12,221 nt of DNA from SIG673 sp964570105 (GTDB lineage Bacteria > Bacillota > Clostridia > Oscillospirales > CAG-272): assembly GCA_964570105.1 (NCBI GenBank), contig CAZMWM010000060.1, positions 1 through 12,221 of the forward strand, read 5' to 3'. Position 1 is the first letter of the stretch. The number at the start of each line of letters is the position of its first letter. Below, piece after piece: positions 7,689 to 12,221 of this stretch. The notes under the pieces are model-generated. The model ran no database searches and was not told the DNA's origin. It saw only the letters and a program-made list of their open reading frames with translations. The translations under genes were made by a program, and so were the position numbers.

Positions 7689-7826
7689 GCCTTTCTAAAT
7701 CACGGTGGTTTTGTGACGGTTTCGGCTTTGCTAAGGCACAAAACACATCTGAAATATCTATCTTTCAGACTTACATCCATGACCTCGGCGAGCCGAGGCA
7801 TCCTTTCTTTTATCGCATAAAACGAC
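7689..7826 (-). promoter_or_regulatory. Structured 5' leader of the MATE gene, possible translational switch
   Basis: About 138 nt lie between the predicted transcription start (near 7826) and the MATE start. In transcript order there are three hairpins: CCTCGG/CCGAGG (within 7782-7798), CTGAAA/TTTCAG (about 7750-7770), and GTTTTGTG (7744-7737) with CACAAAAC (7715-7708). TGCCTT at 7738-7733 is also an exact complement of AAGGCA at 7693-7688, the ribosome site plus the start-codon A. That pairing overlaps the third hairpin by two bases, so the two look mutually exclusive. I recognise no known riboswitch family. Pairings were found by eye and no folding energies were computed. Confidence 0.45.
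7700..7801 (-). CDS. Possible leader peptide (33 codons) upstream of the MATE gene
   Basis: A small ORF inside the MATE leader begins MPRLAEVMDV and ends ETVTKPP, with the stop codon 11 bases before the MATE ATG. AAAAGAAAGG abuts the first ATG with no spacer. The second in-frame ATG (Met8, 7780) has GAGG two bases upstream and would give 26 codons. It has no recognisable domain and no run of one amino acid. If translated, ribosomes would cross two of the leader hairpins and the anti-ribosome-site element, the arrangement seen in drug-inducible leader peptides of resistance and efflux genes (erm, cat, bmrB). Poor spacing at both ATGs and the small size mean it may be chance. Confidence 0.3.
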   Translation of the reverse strand: MPRLAEVMDVSLKDRYFRCVLCLSKAETVTKPP

Positions 7827-7832
7827 TTTTTT

Positions 7833-7861
7833 ATTCTATCATAAATAAAAACGTCTGTCAA
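7833..7861 (-). promoter_or_regulatory. Consensus sigma-A promoter of the MATE/heparinase unit
   Basis: On the minus strand TTGACA (7861-7856), a 17-base spacer and TAGAAT (7838-7833) form a near-perfect sigma-A promoter. Transcription should start near 7826 and give a leader of about 138 nt. The promoter sits in the gap after the RACo-like gene, so the efflux gene need not depend on read-through from upstream. Confidence 0.85.
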
Positions 7862-7871
7862 TACGTTTTTA

Positions 7872-7902
7872 TGTCTTTGTTGCAGACTGTCTTTGCGCAG
7901 AC
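7872..7902 (-). repeat. Tandem 16/15-bp direct repeat just upstream of the MATE promoter
   Basis: TGTCTTTGTTGCAGAC (7872-7887) is followed immediately by TGTCTTTGCGCAGAC (7888-7902). Each copy is itself an imperfect dyad GTCT-N6/7-AGAC. The block ends 10 bases upstream of the -35 hexamer and starts 8 bases after the stop of the RACo-like gene. The position fits a regulator-binding site (two adjacent sites for a dimer); no regulator gene is present in the window. Confidence 0.5.
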
Positions 7903-7909
7903 CGTAAGA

Positions 7910-9310
7910 TCAGAAGCGCATATTCTCGATAAACAGCTCCGAAAAATATTCGTCTGCCGAAAGATCCACGTACTCGGCAAGAGGAGATGATGGCATAACG
8001 CCATCTCTGCGAAACGCGCGAGCACAAGCGACCGTTCCCATAAGACTGGTGTTGGCTTCCGTTCGGCATTTTTGGGCGAGCTTATACGGGATAAGTCCGA
8101 GTTTTACCGCGTTTTTGAGGTCTATACCGGATGCAAAGCCACCGGAGAGGCACATTTCGGAAACGTCGCGTTCGCTCACGCCCTCCTTTTTCATAAGCAC
8201 GGTGATCGCCGAGCGCACCGCGGATTTGGCGAGCTGAAGCTCTCTTATATCCTCCTGCGTCAGGTAGATACCCGGAGCGACGCGGTAATTCCCACAAATC
8301 AGCGTGCCGTCGCGGTCTATCATTCCGTGGCTCAGAAGCTCCGCCACGATGTCTATAAGTCCCGTGCCGCATATTCCCACAGGCGGCGCTCCGTCCACCG
8401 TACGATATCGCCCCTCACCGTCCTCCCCGATGGAAAACGAGCATATAGCCCCCGATGACGCGGTAATTCCGCAGGAAATGTTCGCACCCTCAAAGCACGG
8501 ACCTGCCGCGGCAGAGGTGCATACCGTCCGAGCGCGCGAGAAGAGCACTGTCTCCGCGTTGGTCCCGAGGTCTACGAGCATAGCGTATTTTCCGGGCGGA
8601 GGCGGTGCCATACAGGCAAGCCCCGCAGTGATATCCGCGCCTACGAATGCGGAGATACACGGAAGTGTCACGACGCTCGATATCCCGTCAAGTCCCAAGC
8701 TCTCCCCATCGAGCCTAAGGGAGTCTGTAAATGTCGGGGTGTAAGGAAAAGTACCGATGCCGGAGCAGTCCGTGTCAAGGAAAAGATGGAGCATTACCGT
8801 GTTTCCGGATACGTAAAGCTCCCGCTTGCCGCCGAGAGCAAAGGATGCAGTCATTTTGTTTATCGCATCTCTCAGGACGGTAAACATCCTATGTGTGCCG
8901 CCTTGTCGGCAATATTCGATCCTTGATATGACATCGGCACCGTATACGCGTTGCGGATTTTCGAACGTGACCGTGCGGAGAATGCGTCCGCTCTCGGTGT
9001 CCCAAAGCGCAAGTGCCTGTGACGTGGTGCCGATATCAAGTGCAAAACAGGTGTTTTCTCGGGGAATTACCGCGTCATTCGAGCTTTGCAGACCTTCCGT
9101 ACATTCCGGGAGCGATACCGTGACGTCACCCATCACGCGATAATTGCAGGCAAGCTCCGAGCGTCCGTTTACCGTCACCCGGCACTTTCCGCAGACTCCG
9201 CGACCTCCGCAAGGCGCGTACAGCGATATCCCGTACCTTTTGAGAACGTCGATAAGAAGCTCCCCCTCGGAGCATTCGAGACACCTTTCCGAAATATATA
9301 TCCGTGGCAT
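7910..9310 (-). CDS. RACo-like protein: N-terminal [2Fe-2S] ferredoxin domain fused to ASKHA ATPase domain (DUF4445 family)
   Basis: Members with known function (RACo, RamA-type activators) use ATP hydrolysis to drive reduction of inactive Co(II) corrinoid proteins to Co(I). The N-terminal ~75 residues carry four cysteines spaced C34-x5-C40-x2-C43-x11-C55 (PCGGRGVCGKC), the plant-type [2Fe-2S] pattern. An ASKHA fold follows: phosphate-1 loop FALDIGTTS (89-97), phosphate-2 loop LVDLGTNAET (245-254), the family signature GPCFEGANISCGITASSGAI (270-289), GICGTGLIDIV (312-322) and the adenosine motif LSGGFASGIDLKNAVKLGLIP (388-408). At 466 residues it is clearly shorter than typical RACo (above 600) and appears to lack the middle/linker regions. 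No corrinoid protein or methyltransferase is nearby, so its partner is unknown. The start has GGAGG six bases upstream. It follows mnmM by 49 bases and is probably co-transcribed with it. Confidence 0.88.
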   Translation of the reverse strand: MPRIYISERCLECSEGELLIDVLKRYGISLYAPCGGRGVCGKCRVTVNGRSELACNYRVMGDVTVSLPECTEGLQSSNDAVIPRENTCFALDIGTTSQALALWDTESGRILRTVTFENPQRVYGADVISRIEYCRQGGTHRMFTVLRDAINKMTASFALGGKRELYVSGNTVMLHLFLDTDCSGIGTFPYTPTFTDSLRLDGESLGLDGISSVVTLPCISAFVGADITAGLACMAPPPPGKYAMLVDLGTNAETVLFSRARTVCTSAAAGPCFEGANISCGITASSGAICSFSIGEDGEGRYRTVDGAPPVGICGTGLIDIVAELLSHGMIDRDGTLICGNYRVAPGIYLTQEDIRELQLAKSAVRSAITVLMKKEGVSERDVSEMCLSGGFASGIDLKNAVKLGLIPYKLAQKCRTEANTSLMGTVACARAFRRDGVMPSSPLAEYVDLSADEYFSELFIENMRF

Positions 9311-9359
9311 AAGCTTCCTCCGTCACAGAGTAAGATATGAGCGGCTCTCATAGCCGAGC

Positions 9360-9914
9360 TTATTTTTTCTCAACGGTGAAGAAGAACGGCGAGGTCGGCG
9401 AGTTTACTATCTTAAAGCAAGCAACGCATATGCGTTTGCGGTCAAGCTCGGAAAAATATTCTGTCAGCATCTCCCCCTCGAGCCTGCCCTCCTCGTGCCC
9501 CGGATACACCGCTATGAGCAGTCCGCCGTCGCTTTCAAGCAACGATATCGCGGCTTTTACCGCTTCGAGCGTCGTCGGACGTTTGGTAGTAAGCTGTTTG
9601 TTGTTTCCGCCGGGAAGGTAACCGAGATTAAAGACTCCGGCGCATATCGGACGGTCTACGTATTTGAGAACATTGGAATGCGAGTCGCAGATCAGCGTGC
9701 AATTGTCGGGGCAACCCTCGCTCTCAAGCGTTCGAGCCGTGGAGACGAGCGCCTTTTCCTGTATGTCGAAGGCAAACACCCGTCCGTCCGCGCCGACAGC
9801 CTTTGAAAGGAACGCGGTGTCGTGACCGTTGCCCATCGTGAAATCAACAGCAGCTCCTCCGAGCCTTATATGTCTGAGCAGAAAGCTTTTCTCAAGCTCC
9901 ATAAGATCCAACAT
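9360..9914 (-). CDS. mnmM: tRNA mnm5(s2)U34 methyltransferase, MnmM (YtqB) family
   Basis: A Rossmann-fold SAM-dependent methyltransferase. Characterised YtqB/MnmM proteins of Gram-positive bacteria methylate nm5(s2)U at tRNA wobble position 34, completing the MnmE-MnmG pathway where MnmC is absent. The 184 residues match the family's usual size. SAM-binding motif I is VDFTMGNGHDT (23-33), motif II is FAFDIQ (47-52), and the diagnostic FNLGYLPGG (95-103) precedes N-x-x-x-TT, with AVYPGHEEG at 135-143. FTMGNGHDT and NLGYLPGG separate this family from rRNA methyltransferases, although the older Pfam name is 'rRNA methylase'. ATG 9914 has AAAGGGGG 10 bases upstream, and part of that site lies in a GGGATATCCC palindrome. 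It lies 110 bases downstream of guaB, in a gap full of hairpins. Confidence 0.88.
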   Translation of the reverse strand: MLDLMELEKSFLLRHIRLGGAAVDFTMGNGHDTAFLSKAVGADGRVFAFDIQEKALVSTARTLESEGCPDNCTLICDSHSNVLKYVDRPICAGVFNLGYLPGGNNKQLTTKRPTTLEAVKAAISLLESDGGLLIAVYPGHEEGRLEGEMLTEYFSELDRKRICVACFKIVNSPTSPFFFTVEKK

Positions 9915-9917
9915 TTC

Positions 9918-10012
9918 GGGATATCCCCCTTTCGGTGCGTGAGCGATAACGCATTACGCGGAACGTCCTTGTCCCGAGCCGTCCCGCGTAAGCATATATT
10001 CACTTCATATAT
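9918..10012 (-). other. Cluster of four palindromes between guaB and mnmM
   Basis: In minus-strand order there are: ATATAT/ATATAT (10012-10007 with 9999-9994, 7-base loop); a 12-bp stem with one G-U pair, TTACGCGGGACG (9991-9980) with CGTTCCGCGTAA (9965-9954); TGCGT/ACGCA (9953-9949 with 9940-9936), abutting the previous stem; and the exact palindrome GGGATATCCC (9927-9918), which overlaps the mnmM ribosome site. No T-run follows the GC-rich stem, so it is not a standard terminator. It may stabilise the guaB mRNA end, mark a processing site, or control mnmM translation. Confidence 0.45.
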
Positions 10013-10024
10013 AAGGTATAAAGC

Positions 10025-11527
10025 TTATTGATGGTTGTTGGTGGTCTTGAGCATAACGTCGTGGTATCCGCCCTCGACTATGCTTGTGGATGATACGAGC
10101 GTTATCCTTGCATTCTTCTGGAGAGACGGTATATCGAGAACGCCGCAGTTGCACATAGTGGACTTGACCTTGTACAGGCTCTTGTTGACGTTATCCTTAA
10201 GAGGTCCTGCGTAAGTGACGTACGAGTCAACACCCTCCTCAAAGGAGAGCTTTGCCTTTCCGCCGAGGTCGTAACGCTGCCAATTACGCGCACGGTTGGA
10301 GCCTTCGCCCCAATATTCCTTCACGTAAGTACCGTTTATGTTGAGCTTGGGCGTGGGGCTTTCGTCGAAGCGCGCGAAATAACGTCCGAGCATAAGGAAA
10401 TCCGCACCCATAGCAAGAGCGAGCGTCATATGGTAATCGTGAACTATACCGCCGTCCGAGCATATCGGAACGTATATGCCGGTCTGCTCGTAATATTCGT
10501 CACGAGCCGCCGCCACCTCGATAAGCGCCGTAGCCTGTCCGCGTCCGATACCCTTCTGCTCACGCGTGATGCAGATAGAGCCTCCGCCGATACCGACCTT
10601 GACGAAATCCGCGCCCGCCTTGGCAAGGAAGAGGAAGCCGTCCCTGTCGACCACGTTGCCCGCGCCGACCTTAACGCTGTCGCCGTATTTCTCGCGAATG
10701 AAGCGAAGCGTCTTTTCCTGCCAGCAGGAATAACCCTCGGACGAGTCTATGCAAAGAACGTCGGCACCGGCTTCGATAAGAGCCGGAACGCGCTTTTCGT
10801 AATCGAGGGTGTTGATACCGGCTCCGACCATAAAGCGGTGCTGAGAATCGAGCATCTCGAGAGGCATTTCGACGTGCTGAGAATAGTCCTTACGGAAAAC
10901 GAGATAGAGCAGACGGTCTTGCGCGTCAACTATGGGAAGCTGATTTACCTTGTGCTCCCATATGATGTTGTGAGCCTCGGTAAGCGTGGTGTTCTCGGGA
11001 GCGACCACCAGCTTTTCTCTGGGCGTCATAAACTTGCTGACGGGGGTGTCCTCGCTCATCTTTTCAACGCGGTAATCGCGGCTGGTAACTATACCGAGAA
11101 GCTTGCCGTTGCAACTGCCGTCGTCGGTGATGGCGATGGTGGAGTGACCGGTGCGCTCGAGCAGACGAAGCACGTCGCCGAGGGTGCTGTCCTCCTTGAG
11201 GTTAGAATCACTGACCACAAATCCCGCTTTGTAGTTCTTGACCTTGGCGACCATTGCCGCCTCGTCCTCGATGCTCTGCGAGCCGTAGATGAAGGAAAGA
11301 CCGCCTTCCTTCGCGAGTGCTATTGCCATTCCGGAATCGGAAACGGACTGCATTATTGCGGATACCATAGGAATGTTAAGGGTGATGGCTGAGGTCTCGC
11401 CGCGCTTGAACTTCACAAGCGGCGTCCGCAGGGTGACGTTTGCCGGAATGCATTCCGGCGACGTGTAGCCGGGAATGAGAAGGTATTCGCTGAAGGTGTG
11501 GGAAGGCTCCGGATAATAGTATGCCAT
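10025..11527 (-). CDS. guaB: IMP dehydrogenase (Tritrichomonas-type, two CBS domains)
   Basis: Oxidises IMP to XMP with NAD+, the committed step of guanine nucleotide synthesis. The 500-residue product contains the catalytic loop GIGGGSICITREQKG with Cys319, and the mobile-flap dyad Arg418-Tyr419 in NWQRYDLGG. EEGVDSYVTYAGPL and SDGGIVHDYHMTLALAMGAD bind substrate. Two CBS domains lie at about residues 105-160 and 165-220, inserted in the TIM barrel. Cys319 and Arg418-Tyr419 have exactly the numbering I recall for Tritrichomonas foetus IMPDH, and the whole sequence (KEYWGEGSNRARNWQRYDLGG, KSTMCNCG) resembles it far more than E. coli or Bacillus GuaB. ATG 11527 has GGAGG eight bases upstream. 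It is the first gene after a consensus promoter and a ~200-nt leader with an internal terminator; mnmM follows. Confidence 0.95.
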   Translation of the reverse strand: MAYYYPEPSHTFSEYLLIPGYTSPECIPANVTLRTPLVKFKRGETSAITLNIPMVSAIMQSVSDSGMAIALAKEGGLSFIYGSQSIEDEAAMVAKVKNYKAGFVVSDSNLKEDSTLGDVLRLLERTGHSTIAITDDGSCNGKLLGIVTSRDYRVEKMSEDTPVSKFMTPREKLVVAPENTTLTEAHNIIWEHKVNQLPIVDAQDRLLYLVFRKDYSQHVEMPLEMLDSQHRFMVGAGINTLDYEKRVPALIEAGADVLCIDSSEGYSCWQEKTLRFIREKYGDSVKVGAGNVVDRDGFLFLAKAGADFVKVGIGGGSICITREQKGIGRGQATALIEVAAARDEYYEQTGIYVPICSDGGIVHDYHMTLALAMGADFLMLGRYFARFDESPTPKLNINGTYVKEYWGEGSNRARNWQRYDLGGKAKLSFEEGVDSYVTYAGPLKDNVNKSLYKVKSTMCNCGVLDIPSLQKNARITLVSSTSIVEGGYHDVMLKTTNNHQ

Positions 11528-11609
11528 TTTTCTTTCCTCCGTACAGAATATATATTTGTTTTTTCGGTATCTGCCCGATATGCACCCAAAAGGAGCCGTC
11601 TCCGATTAT

Positions 11610-11649
11610 AAAAACACGGACAGCTCCGCATTTCTGCGCGGAACTGCCC
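11610..11649 (-). terminator. Intrinsic terminator inside the guaB leader (attenuator)
   Basis: On the minus strand GGGCAGTTCCGC (11649-11638) pairs with GCGGAGCTGTCC (11629-11618) through 12 pairs, two of them G-U, around an 8-base loop. GTGTTTTTAT follows, giving a U-run at 11614-11610. It lies between the guaB promoter and start codon, about 75 nt after the predicted transcription start, so it would abort transcription before the gene unless prevented. Confidence 0.75.
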
Positions 11650-11724
11650 AAGTATACGGAAAGGTCCTTCAAGAATATCCATCCGAGCGTTGAGCAAGTC
11701 GGATATGCATCCGAATCTTCGATT
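11650..11724 (-). promoter_or_regulatory. Candidate attenuation/riboswitch leader of guaB
   Basis: The middle segment ATCCGA (11704-11699) can pair with an upstream TCGGAT (11714-11709, 4-base loop) or with a downstream TCGGAT (11686-11681, 12-base loop), so two 6-bp hairpins are mutually exclusive. The loop of the second holds TTGCTCAA (11697-11690). This can pair along all 8 bases, with two G-U pairs, to TTGGGCAG (11651-11644), which includes the 5' arm of the terminator. That is a plausible antiterminator. The GTTTCTACC core of purine riboswitches is absent, and I see no PRPP/ppGpp (ykkC) or T-box consensus. Function and ligand are inferred only from position. Confidence 0.5.
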
Positions 11725-11730
11725 TTGACC

Positions 11731-11759
11731 ATTATAACATATTATTCGCGATTTGTCAA
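11731..11759 (-). promoter_or_regulatory. Perfect-consensus sigma-A promoter of guaB
   Basis: Minus strand TTGACA (11759-11754), 17-base spacer, TATAAT (11736-11731): both hexamers match consensus exactly. Transcription should begin near 11724, about 200 nt before the guaB start codon. Such a strong promoter makes the downstream terminator a likely control point. Confidence 0.92.
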
Positions 11760-11914
11760 TACGGATCGCGTGAATTTTTCGCGCACAGACCGAAAAAGTG
11801 AATTCCCAAAGTAAATTCCACAGTGGAATTTGAAGTGGAATTTAGTGTGGGAAAGAAATTGTGGTAGAATTTAGTCTGGGAAATGTATGCTCATTTTTAG
11901 ATTTTGAGCCTGAA

Positions 11915-11959
11915 GGCTATCGGCTTTCGATGAGCCACCGCCCAAGGCGGCGCGAAGCG
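11915..11959 (+). other. Three consecutive small hairpins just upstream of the plus-strand promoter
   Basis: GGCTATCG (11915-11922) pairs with CGAT-G-AGCC (11928-11936, one bulged G). CCGCC (11938-11942) pairs with GGCGG (11946-11950). CGC/GCG (11951-11953 with 11957-11959) follows. They are nearly contiguous and end at the -35 region of the promoter at 11963. No T-run follows, so they are not a normal plus-strand terminator. Confidence 0.4.
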
Positions 11960-11962
11960 TCC

Positions 11963-11991
11963 TTGACAAATTCCTTGTAATGTGCTACAAT
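11963..11991 (+). promoter_or_regulatory. Near-consensus sigma-A promoter reading toward the right edge
   Basis: TTGACA (11963-11968), a 17-base spacer and TACAAT (11986-11991). Transcription would start near 11998, exactly where a long hairpin begins. No plus-strand ORF follows before the window ends, so this either drives a short non-coding RNA or a gene beyond the right edge. Confidence 0.75.
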
Positions 11992-11997
11992 GATGAT

Positions 11998-12045
11998 GTC
12001 GAATGCGAGGTGTGATTGCTCATTTTTGAGTTTCTCGCCTTCGGC
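11998..12045 (+). ncRNA. Possible small RNA 5' hairpin at the predicted transcription start
   Basis: GTCGAATGCGAG (11998-12009) pairs with CTCGCCTTCGGC (12034-12045): 11 pairs including one G-U, with a single T/C mismatch. Nested inside is CTCA-TTTT-TGAG (12019-12030). The hairpin starts at the start site predicted from the TTGACA/TACAAT promoter. No intrinsic terminator with a T-run was found after it in the window, so the 3' end is unknown. Identity as an RNA gene is inferred; a structured 5' leader of an outside gene is equally possible. Confidence 0.35.
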
Positions 12046-12221
12046 ATATATAAAACGCACATTGCAGGGGATTTGTCAAGGATGGCGGATAAAAGATGAG
12101 CCGATTGTCCCAAAGTAAATTCCATCGTGTGGGGAATTTAGCCTGGGAAATTGCGTTTCAGGCTTTGTTGTCGTGCTCAAATTTAACGATTTTCTTTCAA
12201 AAGCAACTCATAATTGGTTGC

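Larger units (their letters stand above)
11960..12082. repeat. 26-nt inverted repeat enclosing 71 bases
   Basis: The sequence at 11960-11985 (begins TCCTTGACAAAT, ends AATGTGC) recurs on the opposite strand at 12082-12057 with 23 of 26 matches. All three differences are T in the left copy against C in the right copy. In a plus-strand RNA these become G-U pairs, so the arms would pair without a mismatch; in a minus-strand RNA they would be A-C mismatches. The left arm includes the -35 element and spacer of a promoter; the right copy has TTGACA but no good -10. Confidence 0.65.
11803..12150. repeat. Repeat-rich non-coding element with an iterated TGGAATTTANNNTGGGAA motif
   Basis: The region from about 11760 to 12221 has no gene. 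Five motif copies are seen: minus orientation at 11803-11820 and 12107-12124; plus orientation at 11836-11853, 11865-11882 (TA for TG at the start) and 12132-12149 (G for T at the start). A half copy lies at 11824-11832. TCCCAAAGTAAATTCCA occurs exactly twice (11804-11820 and 12108-12124), 304 bp apart in direct orientation, each followed by a plus-oriented copy. AAATTCCAC-A-GTGGAATTT (11813-11831) is a near-perfect palindrome. TGCTCATTTTT occurs at 11888 and 12017, and GATGAGCC at 11929 and 12096. The layout suggests a duplicated or miniature mobile element, or an operator array for a gene to the right. Confidence 0.6.

Noticed and set aside
10430..11392. Plus-strand open frame of 320 codons opposite guaB
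   Set aside because: Antisense shadow of guaB, with no ribosome site and no domain.
11618..11700. T-box or guanine riboswitch in the guaB leader
   Set aside because: The GGGCAGTTCCGCG string faintly recalls the T-box core, but the specifier-loop architecture is absent and guaB is not an amino-acid gene. The GTTTCTACC and CCGTAAAT cores of purine riboswitches are also absent.
11376..11732. Minus-strand 118-codon frame beginning near the guaB promoter
   Set aside because: Its ATG overlaps the -10 region of the guaB promoter, it runs through the leader terminator and it overlaps the guaB start. The leader is better explained as regulatory RNA.
11760..12150. CRISPR array
   Set aside because: The repeats differ in orientation and spacing and have no regular spacers; they fit an operator array or a mobile element instead.
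12201..12221. Start of a tRNA or attachment site (GCAACTCATAATTGGTTGC)
   Set aside because: CTCATAA resembles a tRNA-Met anticodon loop, but the flanking stem has a mismatch, no D-arm precedes it and the window ends there. Only a short hairpin can be stated.

Overview
The window looks like a chromosomal segment of a Gram-positive, Clostridia-like bacterium of moderate GC content. The clues are an nrnA-truB pair, consensus sigma-A promoters (TTGACA-17-TATAAT class), A+G-rich Shine-Dalgarno sites, and an MnmM (YtqB) family tRNA methyltransferase. IMP dehydrogenase is of the unusual ~500-residue type best known from Tritrichomonas foetus and its anaerobic bacterial relatives. A gut-type anaerobe is plausible but this is inference; no rRNA or other decisive marker is present.

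Layout. The left part (1-4181) reads on the plus strand: the 3' part of serS, then nrnA (oligoribonuclease/pAp phosphatase), truB (tRNA U55 pseudouridine synthase) and asnS. asnS has its own promoter. Together they serve translation and RNA turnover. A bidirectional terminator (4202-4245) separates them from a minus-strand block covering the rest of the coding DNA.

Read in transcription order, the minus-strand block begins with guaB (IMP dehydrogenase), driven by a perfect-consensus promoter and a ~200-nt leader with an intrinsic terminator and mutually exclusive hairpins. Next are mnmM and a short RACo-like [2Fe-2S]/ASKHA protein. Then comes a second strong promoter with a 138-nt leader holding a 33-codon upstream ORF, followed by a MATE efflux transporter and a heparinase II/III-like lyase without a signal peptide, which look co-transcribed.

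The right end (about 11760-12221) has no gene. It is repeat-rich: an 18-bp motif TGGAATTTANNNTGGGAA occurs five times in both orientations, a 17-bp direct repeat lies 304 bp apart, a 26-nt inverted repeat encloses a consensus plus-strand promoter, and a 12-bp hairpin begins at the predicted start of that transcript.

The least explained and most interesting parts are the guaB leader (a candidate purine attenuator that matches no riboswitch consensus I recognise), the MATE leader (a candidate uORF-coupled translational switch) and the repeat element at the right end.
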